The notes: generated by a model from the letters alone, not told the origin. Positions 49,934 to 59,800 are shown, numbered from the stretch's first letter. The stretch is DNA of 64,000 nucleotides from Lichenicoccus sp965277665 (GCF_965277665.1 NZ_OZ255835.1:434001-498000), one strand, 5' to 3'. Numbers and translations: made by a program.

Positions 49934-50847
49934 CATGGCCGGATTGCGAGTGCGGTGACCAGCATGCCGATCACATACAGCGTGGTGCCGGTGCCGTTGT
50001 ACCAGGGCGCACGGGCCTGCGGCGCCTGCAGCAGCCGGCGCATCAGCACCAGCTGCGCGAGCAGGAGTGCGATCACGATCGCCGCATGCACCGGGCGTCC
50101 CCAGGCGACGAGCAGCGCCGCCACCACCAGTTGCGGCGCTGCCATCACCAGGCAGGCGACGCGGCAGGCGCGGTCCGCACCCAGGCGTGCCGGCAGCGAG
50201 GCAATGCCCATCCGGCGGTCACCCTCGATCGACTTGAAGTCGTTCAGTGTCATGATGCCATGCGCGCCGAGGCTGTAGAGCGCCAGCGATACAAGTACGT
50301 GTCCGTCGGGAAACGCGCCGCGCATGACGGCAGCGCCGGCGAACCACGGCAGGCCTTCGTAGCTGACGGCGACGGCAAGATTGCCGACCCAGCCATCGCG
50401 CTTCAGCCGCGCGGGTGGTGCGCTGTACGCCCAGGCGAGGAGCATGCCGAGGCCGGCGGCGACCGAGACCCACGGTCCGAGTGCCGCGGCCAGCCCCATC
50501 GACAGGCCGGTCCAGACGATCGCGATCGCGAGGCCCCAGCGGCCCGGAATGCGTCCGGACGGGATCGGACGATCGGGTTCGTTGATGGCGTCGACATGCC
50601 GGTCGAACCAGTCATTCACCGCCTGGCTGGTGCCGCAGATCATCGGACCGGCCAGCAGGGCGCCGCCCAGCGCGAGCGGCCAGCGCGTGCCGAGCGGCTG
50701 GCCCGAACAGGCGATGCCGCAGCCGAACGCCCAGATCGGCGCAAACCAGGTGATCGGCTTGAGCAGGGTCAGGATGGCGCGAGGCTGCGGCCACGCAAAG
50801 CGTGCTCCCGCCGGCCTCGACGAGAGGAGCGCGCGCGCGTCGCTCAC
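49933..50847 (-). CDS. bchG: Bacteriochlorophyll synthase
   Basis: BchG attaches the geranylgeranyl or phytyl tail to bacteriochlorophyllide in the membrane. The 304-residue UbiA-fold protein has about nine helices. The first aspartate motif is in SQAVNDWFDRHVDAINEPDRPIPSGRI and the second in LGAHGIMTLNDFKSIEGDRRMGI. WFAPIWAFGCG and YSAPPARLKRDGWVGN are typical of chlorophyll synthases. It follows ppsR by 16 bases. Its stop codon TGA lies on the outer end of repeat copy 4. Confidence 0.95.
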   Translation of the reverse strand: MSDARALLSSRPAGARFAWPQPRAILTLLKPITWFAPIWAFGCGIACSGQPLGTRWPLALGGALLAGPMICGTSQAVNDWFDRHVDAINEPDRPIPSGRIPGRWGLAIAIVWTGLSMGLAAALGPWVSVAAGLGMLLAWAYSAPPARLKRDGWVGNLAVAVSYEGLPWFAGAAVMRGAFPDGHVLVSLALYSLGAHGIMTLNDFKSIEGDRRMGIASLPARLGADRACRVACLVMAAPQLVVAALLVAWGRPVHAAIVIALLLAQLVLMRRLLQAPQARAPWYNGTGTTLYVIGMLVTALAIRP

Positions 50848-50863
50848 TGGCGCACCTTCAGGC

Positions 50864-52300
50864 TCATTCGTTGTCGTCCAGGTTGCCGATGCCGAACCGG
50901 CGCATCTTGACGTACAGGCTCTGCCGGCTCAGCCCGAGCATCTCGGAGGCGGAGGCGCGGTTGTTGCCGGTCAGCTTCAGGGCGGCCTCGATGCAAAGCC
51001 GCTCGATCACGTCGGTGGCGTCGCGCACCAGGTCCTTGAGCGGGACGCGCCCGATCAGGTCCACCAGATGCTCGTTCGATGCGGGTGCCTCGCCGACGGT
51101 CTCGGGCGACACCTGCGTCAGCCGGCGGGCCACGTCGCGGATCGAAAAGCCGAGCCGCGCATGCTCGCCGCCATCGACGATGACAGCGGAGATCTCGACC
51201 TGGCGTTCGGCGCCGTGCTGGCCGCGCAACAGCGTGCTGAACAGCCGCACGGTGCCACGCTGGCGAAGGTTGGCCAGCAGCACGTCGATCTCGACGCTGC
51301 CGGTCGACTGGCCGAGCCAGTCGCCGAGCGAGCGGCCGCGCACCTGGTCGACATTGGCGAGCTGCACCATGTCGAGATAGGCGGCGTTCGCCGCCAGGAT
51401 CAGGCCGTCGGCGTCGGTGAACACGAAGCCGTCCGGCGACTGTTCGAGTGCCTCGAGCAGCCGCCCGTTCAGCGCCTCGAGCGAGGTGCCGTCGCGTGTT
51501 GCGAGACCGGTGATGCGCGCCAGCAGCAGCAGGGTGCCCCCGCTCTGCAGCATGCCGCCGGTCATGCTGACCGGAGCGCCGGTCTCGCCGAGCGCCACGG
51601 TGGCGGCATCGGCGGTCCCCTTGTTCTGCAGCGCGGTGACGAAGCGCTGCACCTTGGGGTGGCTCGCCTCGCGGAACAGCTCGAGAAAGGCGCGGCCCTT
51701 GCGTATCTCGGTGCGGAACAGGCGGCTCGCAGCCGGATTGAACTCGGCGATCTTCAGCGTGGCGACGTTGACCGCGACCAGCGCGTCGCTCGCACCGTCG
51801 AACAACAGCCGCGAGCGGGCCTGCGCCTCGCGCAAGGCCGCGTAGTCGCGATCCAGCGCCTCCTGGGCGTCGATCAGCTTCTGCTGCAGATCCGAGAACA
51901 GGCGCAGATCCTGACCGAAAGCGGCGGTGACCTTGCCCTCGCGCAACCGGATAGTGGAATATTGTACCGCGACGTCGGCGCCACTGGTCGCCGGATGGTT
52001 GATGTGTCGCAGCCGCACCTCGTCATCACGCTGCGATGCGTCCAGCAGGGCTGCGACCTTGCCGCGGCTGTCGTTGGTGACGGTCTCGGCCCAGCTGCGC
52101 CCCAGCCAGTCGGAGGCGCCGCGCAGATCCTTCTGCAGGCGCTCGCTGCGGAACGAGATGTCGCGGATCAGGCCCTGCTCGTCGATCAGCAACGCGAGAT
52201 CGGCCGCCGCCCCGACCAGGCGTCCGATCTCGGACGCCCCGGTCTCGGACACATCACCGAGCAGGGCGTCCGCGTAGGAGAACGAGTTCAACCAGACCAT
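50864..52300 (-). CDS. ppsR: Photosynthesis repressor PpsR/CrtJ
   Basis: PpsR represses bacteriochlorophyll and carotenoid genes in oxygen by binding TGT-N12-ACA. The 478-residue protein has an N-terminal domain, two or three PAS domains (LFDGASDALVAVNVATLKIAEFNPAA, LEQSPDGFVFTDADGLILAANAAYL) and a C-terminal Fis-type helix-turn-helix (NNRASASEMLGLSRQSLYVKMRRF). It contains a single cysteine, Cys436, in the helix before the DNA-binding motif, equivalent to the redox cysteine of CrtJ/PpsR. The second cysteine, used for the intramolecular disulfide in Rhodobacter, is absent. It overlaps aerR by 13 bases. Confidence 0.93.
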   Translation of the reverse strand: MVWLNSFSYADALLGDVSETGASEIGRLVGAAADLALLIDEQGLIRDISFRSERLQKDLRGASDWLGRSWAETVTNDSRGKVAALLDASQRDDEVRLRHINHPATSGADVAVQYSTIRLREGKVTAAFGQDLRLFSDLQQKLIDAQEALDRDYAALREAQARSRLLFDGASDALVAVNVATLKIAEFNPAASRLFRTEIRKGRAFLELFREASHPKVQRFVTALQNKGTADAATVALGETGAPVSMTGGMLQSGGTLLLLARITGLATRDGTSLEALNGRLLEALEQSPDGFVFTDADGLILAANAAYLDMVQLANVDQVRGRSLGDWLGQSTGSVEIDVLLANLRQRGTVRLFSTLLRGQHGAERQVEISAVIVDGGEHARLGFSIRDVARRLTQVSPETVGEAPASNEHLVDLIGRVPLKDLVRDATDVIERLCIEAALKLTGNNRASASEMLGLSRQSLYVKMRRFGIGNLDDNE

Positions 52301-53301
52301 CCAGCAACTCCGGGCGACGCAGCGAGGCTCCCCAGGTGCCGCGCCGCCGGTGCCGGCAGCATCGAACGGCGGTCCAGCAGCGTCTCCGCTTGCAGCAGCG
52401 CGTCTTCCGCATTGTCGGCGACGGCGTCCACGTCCAGGCTTCCGGCGAGCCCTTCCTGCGCCATGAAGGCCGGGCCGCCGGCCATCACGATCACCTCGCG
52501 GTTGCGTGAGGTCAACCGGGCCGCGCGGATGCACTCTTCGAGCACATGGCGCTGCTCGCCGCAGCCCAGCGACAGACCGACGACATCGTAGGCCCGCGCC
52601 CTGAGGACGGCGGCGATCTGGAACGGATCATCGATCTGTCCATGCGCGACATGCCATCCGCGCAGCCGGAACACCTCGGCGAGCATGGCGACGCCGAACC
52701 GGTGCGTGCTGCCCGGGACAGCCCACAGCGCGATGCTGCGCTCGGAGCGGTGCGGCCGCGCGGCGCCGGGTGCCAGCGTCGCGAGCAGGATCTGCATCCT
52801 GGCCTGCAGGCGCATGACCCCCAGGGTCACGTCGCAGATCGTGCAGCGGTCCTCCATCCAGAGCCCGCCGAGATGTCGTGCCGCCGGCGCCAGCAGGTCG
52901 AGCAGGATATTCTCCGTGCTCAGGCCAAAAGCCAGGGCGGCCTCGACATGACGGCCGATCGCGGCGTCGTCCAGCCGCATCGCGTCCTCGGCGAGTGCTG
53001 CGATCGCCTCGGGGCCAGGGGCGTTGGCGCCAGGGGCGTCGGGGCCAGGGGCGTCGGGGCCAGGGGCGTCGGGGCCAGGGGCGTCGGGGTACGTCAGGAC
53101 CGGGCCGTCCACCGTCGGCAGCACCGGGTGCGGCTCCGGGCTCGCCGGGTCCGTCACCGGGCGAGCCGCCGGCATGCCCTTGCGCCTGCCTGTCACGCGA
53201 CGCTGCTGGCGGTCGCGGTAGGCATCGGCCAGACGGGGAACGATGGCGCTCTCGATCAGCCTCAGCACGGCCTCCCGGGTGGCAGGTGCAGGCTGACCCA
53301 T
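52288..53301 (-). CDS. aerR: AerR/PpaA cobalamin-binding antirepressor
   Basis: AerR/PpaA proteins bind cobalamin, respond to light or oxygen and counteract PpsR/CrtJ. The 337-residue protein has an N-terminal helical part (MGQPAPATREAVLRLIESAIVPRLADAYRD) and a repetitive Asp-Ala-Pro-Gly linker (about 73-97). A B12-binding region follows: AALAFGLSTENILLDLLAPAARHLGGLWMEDRCTICDVTLG, then GWHVAHGQIDDPFQIAAVLRARAYDVVGLSLGCGEQ and MAGGPAFM. The order aerR-ppsR in one operon is usual in purple bacteria. It is divergent from bchF. Confidence 0.88.
   Translation of the reverse strand: MGQPAPATREAVLRLIESAIVPRLADAYRDRQQRRVTGRRKGMPAARPVTDPASPEPHPVLPTVDGPVLTYPDAPGPDAPGPDAPGPDAPGANAPGPEAIAALAEDAMRLDDAAIGRHVEAALAFGLSTENILLDLLAPAARHLGGLWMEDRCTICDVTLGVMRLQARMQILLATLAPGAARPHRSERSIALWAVPGSTHRFGVAMLAEVFRLRGWHVAHGQIDDPFQIAAVLRARAYDVVGLSLGCGEQRHVLEECIRAARLTSRNREVIVMAGGPAFMAQEGLAGSLDVDAVADNAEDALLQAETLLDRRSMLPAPAARHLGSLAASPGVAGWSG
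53011..53085. repeat. 15-bp in-frame tandem repeat inside aerR
   Basis: Five 15-bp units (GGGGCCAGGGGCGTC type) encode repeats of (D/N)APGP in the linker before the cobalamin-binding region. The middle three are identical, so linker length may vary between strains. Confidence 0.88.
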
Positions 53302-53416
53302 GCTGCTACTCCGACCGTCGACGGCGCCCGGCCTGCTTCGCTGCTGCATCCGCAAGCCGTGCTGCACGGGTCCGTTCCTTCCGACCTGCCACACTGAAGC
53401 CTCTGCGGTGCAAAAG

Positions 53417-53450
53417 TGTCAACCTAGATTTGTGTCTAATCCGCTTGACA
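53417..53450. promoter_or_regulatory. Divergent aerR/bchF promoter with PpsR site
   Basis: TGT-CTAATCCGCTTG-ACA at 53433-53450 is a perfect match to the PpsR/CrtJ palindrome TGT-N12-ACA. Its right half is also a TTGACA -35 element (53445-53450) facing bchF, with a weak TAGCGT about 18 bases on. A second TTGACA on the minus strand (53417-53422) faces aerR. PpsR bound here would cover the bchF -35 box and sit beside the aerR one. Confidence 0.75.
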
Positions 53451-53501
53451 CTTTCTCCCGACGGCTCCTAGCGTCGTCCCCAGTGGTGCGGGGAGCGGAC
53501 C

Positions 53502-54035
53502 GTGGGCAGCACGACAACGACAAGTCTGGGATCCGCAGGCGGTCTCGCGGCGCTGAAGGCCCGGACCGGCTCGCCGCCGGCGTGCCGGCCGCTCTACACC
53601 GCCGAGCAGCGCCGCCGTCGTGACGCCTCCGTCTGGACCCTCGTGCAGGGGATCCTGGCACCCCTGCAATTCCTGGTGTTCCTGGTCAGCCTCGGCCTGG
53701 TCCTGCATGCCCTGGTCACCGGCCGCGGCGCGCAGGCGGCCAATGTCTCGGTGCTGGTCAAGGCCGCGATGCTCTGCGCCATCATGGTCACCGGCGCCAT
53801 CTGGGAACATCGCGTGTTCGGATGCTACCTGCTGGCACCGGCCTTCTTCTGGGAGGATGTCGCAAGCTTCGGCGTGATCGCGCTGCATGCGGCCTATGTG
53901 GTGGCGCTGTTCGGATCGTGGCTGGACGAGACCGGCATGCTGCTGCTGGCCCTTGCGGCCTACGCCGCCTATCTCGGCAACGCGCTGCAGTTCCTGCTCA
54001 AGCTGCGTTCTGCGCGGCTGGCGGCTAGCGCATGA
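53502..54035 (+). CDS. bchF: 3-vinyl bacteriochlorophyllide hydratase
   Basis: BchF hydrates the C3 vinyl group on the way to bacteriochlorophyll a. The GTG start is preceded by GGGGAG. The 177-residue protein has a hydrophilic start, LYTAEQRRRRDASVWTLVQGILAPLQFLVF and four hydrophobic segments including AIMVTGAIWEHRVFGCYLLAPAFFWEDVASF, characteristic of the family. It is the first gene of the rightward bch operon under the PpsR site and overlaps bchN by ATGA. Confidence 0.93.
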   Translation: MGSTTTTSLGSAGGLAALKARTGSPPACRPLYTAEQRRRRDASVWTLVQGILAPLQFLVFLVSLGLVLHALVTGRGAQAANVSVLVKAAMLCAIMVTGAIWEHRVFGCYLLAPAFFWEDVASFGVIALHAAYVVALFGSWLDETGMLLLALAAYAAYLGNALQFLLKLRSARLAASA

Positions 54036-55306
54036 ATATCAGCGTCAACCCAGCCGCCTGCGCCGCTCCGATCCTGAAAGAAAGAGGGCAGCGCGAGGTG
54101 TTCTGCGGGCTCACCGGGATCATCTGGCTGCACCGGCGCATGCAGGACGCCTTCTTCCTGGTGGTTGGCTCGCGCACCTGCGCCCATCTGCTGCAATCGG
54201 CTGCCGGCGTCATGATCTTTGCCGAGCCGCGCTTCGCGACCGCGATCATCGGCGAACGCGATCTCGCCGGGCGCGCCGACCTCGATGACGAGCTCGACCG
54301 CGTGGTGGGGCGCCTGCTGGCGCGCCGGCCCGAGATCAAGCTGCTGTTCCTGGTCGGCTCCTGCCCGTCCGAGGTGATCAAGCTCGACCTGTCGCGCGCC
54401 GCCGCGCGGCTGTCGCGGGTGAACGAGGCCGGCGTCCGCGTGCTGGCCTATTCCGGCAGCGGCATCGAGACCACCTTCACCGAGGGCGAGGATGCCTGCC
54501 TCGCAGCCCTGGTGCCGGAGATGCCCGACGCCGGCGCCGACGCTGATGCAGCGGGCCGACTGCTGGTGGTGGGGGCGCTGCCCGACACCGTGGAGGCGCA
54601 GTTCAGGAGCCTGCTGAACCAGGCCGGCATCGAGCATATCGACTTCCTGCCGCAGCGCCGGCTAGCGGAGCTCGCCGCGATCGGCCCGCGGACGCGGTAC
54701 CTGCTGGCGCAGCCGTTCCTGGCGGTCACCGCCAAGGCGCTCGAGGCCCGCGGCGCACGCCGCATCCCGGCCCCGTTCCCGATCGGCATCGAGGGCACCA
54801 CGCTGTGGCTCGAAGCCGCGTGCCGCGCATTCGGGATCGCACCCGCGGCCATCGGCAAACTCTCCGAGGCACCGCGCGCGCGCGCCATGGCGGCCATGCA
54901 GCGGGCGCGACGCGCGCTCGCCGGACGCAGCGTGTTCTTCTTTCCGGACAGCCAGCTCGAGATCCCGCTGGCGCGTTTCCTCGCCCGCGAGATGTCGATG
55001 CGGCTGGTCGAGGTCGGCACGCCGTACCTGCACCGCCAGCACCTGGCCGAGGAACTGGCGATGCTGCCGCCGGTGCAGATCAGCGAAGGCCAGGATGTCG
55101 ACCTGCAGCTCGATCGCTGCCATGCGGCACGGCCCGATCTGGTGATCTGCGGCCTGGGTCTCGCCAATCCTCTCGAAGCGGCCGGCATCGCCACCAAATG
55201 GTCGATCGAGCTGCTGTTCAGCCCAATCCACGGCTTCGAGCAGGCGGCCGACCTTGCCAATTTGTTCGTTCGTCCGCTGGCGCGCCGCGCCATGCTGGAG
55301 GTCTGA
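54032..55306 (+). CDS. bchN: Light-independent protochlorophyllide reductase subunit N
   Basis: BchN with BchB forms the nitrogenase-like catalytic component that reduces ring D of protochlorophyllide in the dark, taking electrons from BchL. The 424-residue protein has the cluster-binding cysteines in REVFCGLTGI, GSRTCAHLL and LVGSCPSEVIKLDLSRAA. SGSGIETTFTEGEDACLAAL is also diagnostic. The end of the gene carries a short duplication containing a ribosome-site-like GGAGG, upstream of bchB. Confidence 0.96.
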   Translation: MNISVNPAACAAPILKERGQREVFCGLTGIIWLHRRMQDAFFLVVGSRTCAHLLQSAAGVMIFAEPRFATAIIGERDLAGRADLDDELDRVVGRLLARRPEIKLLFLVGSCPSEVIKLDLSRAAARLSRVNEAGVRVLAYSGSGIETTFTEGEDACLAALVPEMPDAGADADAAGRLLVVGALPDTVEAQFRSLLNQAGIEHIDFLPQRRLAELAAIGPRTRYLLAQPFLAVTAKALEARGARRIPAPFPIGIEGTTLWLEAACRAFGIAPAAIGKLSEAPRARAMAAMQRARRALAGRSVFFFPDSQLEIPLARFLAREMSMRLVEVGTPYLHRQHLAEELAMLPPVQISEGQDVDLQLDRCHAARPDLVICGLGLANPLEAAGIATKWSIELLFSPIHGFEQAADLANLFVRPLARRAMLEV

Positions 55307-55327
55307 GCCCCATGCTGGAGGCCTAGC
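55294..55327. repeat. Short duplication at the bchN-bchB junction
   Basis: ATGCTGGAGGTCTGAGCC near the bchN end is followed at once by ATGCTGGAGGCCTAGCC. The copied unit contains an ATG, a GGAGG and a stop, so bchB ends up with two GGAGG sites in front of it. Confidence 0.8.
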
Positions 55328-55329
55328 CC

Positions 55330-56883
55330 ATGGAGCTGTCGCTCTGGACCTACGAAGGACCGCCGCATGTGGGCGCGATGCGCATCGCATCCGCGATGCG
55401 CGACGTGCACTACGTGCTGCATGCGCCACAGGGCGACACCTATGCCGACCTGCTGTTCACCATGATCGAGCGCCGCAACACGCGGCCGCCGGTGACCTAC
55501 ACCACCTTCCAGGCACGCGACCTCGGCGGCGACACCGCCAGCCTGTTCAAGGAGGCCGCACGCGAGGCCTGCGCCCGCTTCAAGCCGCAGGCGCTGCTGG
55601 TGGGTGCGAGCTGCACCGCCGAACTGATCCAGGACGATCCGGGTGGCCTCGCGCGCGCGCTGGGTCTCGACGTCCCCGTGATCGCCCTCGAGCTGCCCTC
55701 CTACCAGCGCAAGGAGAACTGGGGCGCAGCCGAGACCTTCTACCAGCTGGTCCGCACCTTCGCGGTAGAGGCGAGCAAAGCGACCCCGGAGAATCGGACC
55801 CCGGAGAATCCTCCGAGCTGCAACCTGCTTGGCCCCGCGAGCCTCGGCTTCCGCCATCGCGACGATGTCCGCGAAATCACCGACCTGCTCACGCGGCTCG
55901 GTGTGCGGGTCAACGTGACGGCACCGCTCGGCGCGTCGCCGGCCGACCTCTCGCGGCTCGGCAATGCCGACTTCAACATCGTGCTGTATCCCGAGATCGC
56001 GGGTCCGGCCGCCCGCTACCTGGAGAAGCGCTTCGGCCAGAAGTCGGTGCACAGCATCCCCGTCGGCGTCACCGGGACGCGTGCCTTCATCGAGGAGGTG
56101 CTGCAGGTGGCCGGGCTGCCGGCGATCGATGCCGAGGCCCTCGGACGCGCCTGCGGCCTGCGGCTGCCCTGGTACTCGCGCTCGGTGGACTCCACCTACC
56201 TCACCGGCAAGCGCGTCTTCATCTTCGGCGATGCGACGCACGCCATCGCCGCCGCGCGTGTCGCGAGCCGCGAATTCGGCTTCACCGTCGTCGGGCTCGG
56301 GTCGTATTCCCGCGAGCAGGCCCGCGACGTGCGCGAGGCGGCATCCTCCTACGGCCTGACCGCCCTGATCACCGACGATCATCTCGATGTCGAGTCCGCC
56401 ATCGAGGCGCTGCAGCCGGAACTGGTGCTCGGCACCCAGATGGAGCGCCATATCGCGAAACGGCAGGGCATCGGCTGCGCGGTGATCTCAGCACCGGTAC
56501 ATGTGCAGGACTTCCCGGCGCGCTACTCGCCGCAGATGGGCTTCGAAGGCGCGAACGTGCTGTTCGATACCTGGGTGCACCCGTTGATGATGGGACTCGA
56601 GGAGCATCTGCTGGCGATGTTCCGCGAGGATTTCGAGTTTCATCCCGACGCGCAGCCGTCGCATCTGGGTGCGGCAGCCCCGGTGGCCGTGGTCGCCGCG
56701 CAGCCGGAACCGACGCCGGCCGAAACCGGTTGGGCGCTGGAGGCCGAGCGCGAGCTGCGTCGTATTCCGATCTTCGTGCGCGGCAAGGCCCGCCGCAACA
56801 CCGAATCGTTCGCCCGTGAGCGCGGGCTTTCCCTGATCACAGTCGAGACGCTGTATGATGCAAAAGCCCATTTCGCGCGCTGA
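55330..56883 (+). CDS. bchB: Light-independent protochlorophyllide reductase subunit B
   Basis: BchB is the partner of BchN in dark protochlorophyllide reduction. The 517-residue protein starts MELSLWTYEGPPHVGAMRIA and has the cluster cysteine region VGASCTAELIQDDPGG. LELPSYQRKENWGAAETF and GYSP-type FPARYSPQMGFEGANVLFDTWVHPLMMGLEEHLL are also typical. The C-terminal 50 residues (WALEAERELRRIPIFVRGKARRNTESFARE) are typical of BchB. A 15-bp duplication adds TPENR/TPEN in a surface loop. It overlaps bchH by 29 bases. Confidence 0.96.
   Translation: MELSLWTYEGPPHVGAMRIASAMRDVHYVLHAPQGDTYADLLFTMIERRNTRPPVTYTTFQARDLGGDTASLFKEAAREACARFKPQALLVGASCTAELIQDDPGGLARALGLDVPVIALELPSYQRKENWGAAETFYQLVRTFAVEASKATPENRTPENPPSCNLLGPASLGFRHRDDVREITDLLTRLGVRVNVTAPLGASPADLSRLGNADFNIVLYPEIAGPAARYLEKRFGQKSVHSIPVGVTGTRAFIEEVLQVAGLPAIDAEALGRACGLRLPWYSRSVDSTYLTGKRVFIFGDATHAIAAARVASREFGFTVVGLGSYSREQARDVREAASSYGLTALITDDHLDVESAIEALQPELVLGTQMERHIAKRQGIGCAVISAPVHVQDFPARYSPQMGFEGANVLFDTWVHPLMMGLEEHLLAMFREDFEFHPDAQPSHLGAAAPVAVVAAQPEPTPAETGWALEAERELRRIPIFVRGKARRNTESFARERGLSLITVETLYDAKAHFAR
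55783..55812. repeat. 15-bp in-frame duplication in bchB
   Basis: ACCCCGGAGAATC occurs twice in units of 15 bp, giving TPENRTPENP in the protein. The reading frame is kept. Confidence 0.85.
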
Positions 56884-59800
56884 TGCGACGGCCGCGGCGC
56901 CGACGCCGACGCCTCCGGTGCGTATCGTCGTCGTCACGATGGACAGCCATCTGGCGCAGGCGGCGCAGGCCGCGGAGCAGATCCTGCGGCGCGACCTGCC
57001 CGGACTGCAGCTGGTGGTGCATGCGGCGGATGAATGGGGCCACGATCCGGCGGTGCTCGCCGCCTGCCACGAGGACATCGCCCGCGGCGACATCGTGATC
57101 GCCACCATGCTGTTCATGGAGGACCATATCCAGGCGGTGCTGCCGGCGCTGCAGGCGCGGCGCGAGCGGTGCGATGCGATGCTGTGCTGCCTGAGTGCCG
57201 GCGAGATCGTGCGGCTGACCCGGGTCGGGCGCTTCAACATGTCCGCCGAGGCGACCGGCATGATGGGCATGCTCAAGCGCCTGCGCGGCTCGCGCGGCAA
57301 GGGCAGTTCGTCCAGCGGCCGCGACCAGATGGCGATGCTGCGGCGGCTGCCGAAGCTGCTGCGCTTCATTCCGGGACCGGCGCAGGACGTGCGCGCCTAT
57401 TTCCTCTGCCTGCAATACTGGCTGGCGGGATCGGAGATCAACCTCGTCGGCATGATGCGCCTGCTGGTCGATCGCTACGCCGACGGGCCGCGCCAGGCGC
57501 TGCGTGGCACGCTGCCGGCAGCCCCGCCCGTCGAGTATCCCGATGTCGGGCTGTATCACCCTGGCGCCAAAGGCGGGGCCGGCAAGGGACCCATCGTCGA
57601 GCGCATCGAGCAGCTTCCGGCACGCGTCGGCGAGGCGGGAACTGTCGGGCTGCTGCTGATGCGCTCCTACGTGCTGGCCGGCAATGCCGCGCACTATGAT
57701 GGCGTCATCGCCTCGCTCGAGGCGCGTGGCCTGCGTGTGATCCCGGCCTTCGCCTCGGGTCTCGACAATCGTCCGGCGATCGAGGCGTATTTCCTGCGCA
57801 ATGGTGTCAGCACCATCGACGCCCTGCTGTCGCTGACCGGATTCTCGCTTGTCGGCGGACCGGCCTATAACGACGCCAAGGCCGCCGAGGCGGTGCTGGC
57901 GCAGCTCGACGTGCCCTATGTCGCGGCCCATCCGGCCGAGTTCCAGACGCTGCAGCAATGGCAGCAGGACCCGCGCGGCCTGCTGCCGGTCGAGGCGGCG
58001 ATGATGGTGGCGATCCCGGAGCTCGACGGCGCGATCTGGCCGATGACCTATGGCGGCCGCTCGTCGGAGGCCGAGGAAGGGCAGCAGCGGCAGATGGAGG
58101 TGCATCCCGAGCGGGCCTCGATGCTCGCCTCCAGGGTTGCCAAGCTCGCCGCCCTGCGCCGCAGCAAGCGCGCCGAGCGCCGCCTTGCCATCGTGCTGTT
58201 CAATTTCCCGCCCAATGCGGGGGCTGCCGGGACAGCCGCCTACCTCTCGGTGTTCGAGAGCCTGCAGCACACCTTGGAGGCGCTGGCCGCCGGCGGCTAT
58301 GCGGTCGACGTGCCCGCGGATGTCGATGCACTCCGCGCCCGCGTGCTCGACGGCAATGCGCGGCTGCTCGGCACCGATGCCAACGTCGCGCACCGCATCC
58401 CGGCCGCGGAGCACGTCCGGCGCGAGCGCTGGCTCGCCGATATCGAGCGGCAGTGGGGCCCGGCACCGGGGCGGCAGAGCAGCGACGGCAGCGCGATCCA
58501 GGTGCTGGGCGCGCAGTTCGGCAACGTGTTCGTCGGCATCCAGCCGGCCTTCGGCTACGAGGGCGACCCGATGCGCATGCTGTTCGAGCACGGCTCCGCG
58601 CCGACGCACGCCTTCTCGGCCTTCTACCGCTACCTGCGCGAGGATTTCGCGGCGCACGCGGTGCTGCATTTCGGCACCCATGGCGCGCTGGAGTTCATGC
58701 CCGGCAAGCATGCCGGCATGTCGGGCGCCTGCTGGCCGGACCGGCTGATCGGCGACCTGCCGAACTTCTACCTGTATGCCGCCAACAACCCGTCCGAGGG
58801 CGCGCTCGCCAAGCGCCGTACCGGGGCGACCATGATCAGCTACATGACGCCGCCGCTCGGCACCGCCGGCCTGTATCGCGGCCTGCTCGACCTGAAATCC
58901 AGCATCGATCGCTGGCGCACGCTGGAGCCGGATGCGGACGCCGAGCAGCGCGCCTCCCTGGTGTCGTTGCTGCAGGGCCAGGCCGCCGCGGTCGATCTGT
59001 GCGCGGCCGAGCCGGCCTGGGCCGCCCATGATATCGCTCTGCGCATCGACACCCTGCGCGCCGATCTGCACGATCTCGAGCAGACCTTGATCCCGCATGG
59101 CCTGCATGTGGTCGGCCGGCCGATGGCTGCCGACGCCAGGAGCTCGATGCTGGACGCGGCGGGGCTGGCCGATCCGGAGCGCCGCGCCTCGATCGATGCG
59201 CTGCTGGCACAGGACCACGAGACACCGGCGATCCTGCACGCGCTCGATGCCCGCTACATCCGTCCGGTGGTCGGCGGCGACTTCGTGCGCAGCCCGGACA
59301 TGCTGCCGACCGGGCGTAATCTGCACGGGCTCGATCCGTTCCGCATCCCCAGCGCCTTCGCGGTACAGGACGGCGCGCTGCAGGCCGAGCGGCTGCTGGA
59401 GCGGCATCGCCAGGAGGGCCATGCGCTCCCCGAGACCATCGCGATGGTGCTGTGGGGCACCGACAACCTCAAGACCGAGGGCGGCCCGCTGTCGCAGGCG
59501 CTGTGGCTGATGGGCGCCGAGCCGCGGCACGACAGCTATGGCCGCCTGACCGGCGCGCAGCTGGTGCCGCTCGAACGGCTCGGCCGGCCGCGTATCGACG
59601 TGGTGCTGACGCTGTCGGGCATCTTCCGTGACCTGCTGCCGCTGCAGATGCGCCTGCTCGCCGAGGCCGCCCACCTCGCCGCCAACGAGGACGAGGACCC
59701 GGAGCAGAATTTTATTCGTAAGCACGTGCTTGCATTCGTGTCGGCCAATGGCGGCTCGATCGAGGATGCGGCGCTGCGGGTGTTCGGCAACTCCAGCGAC

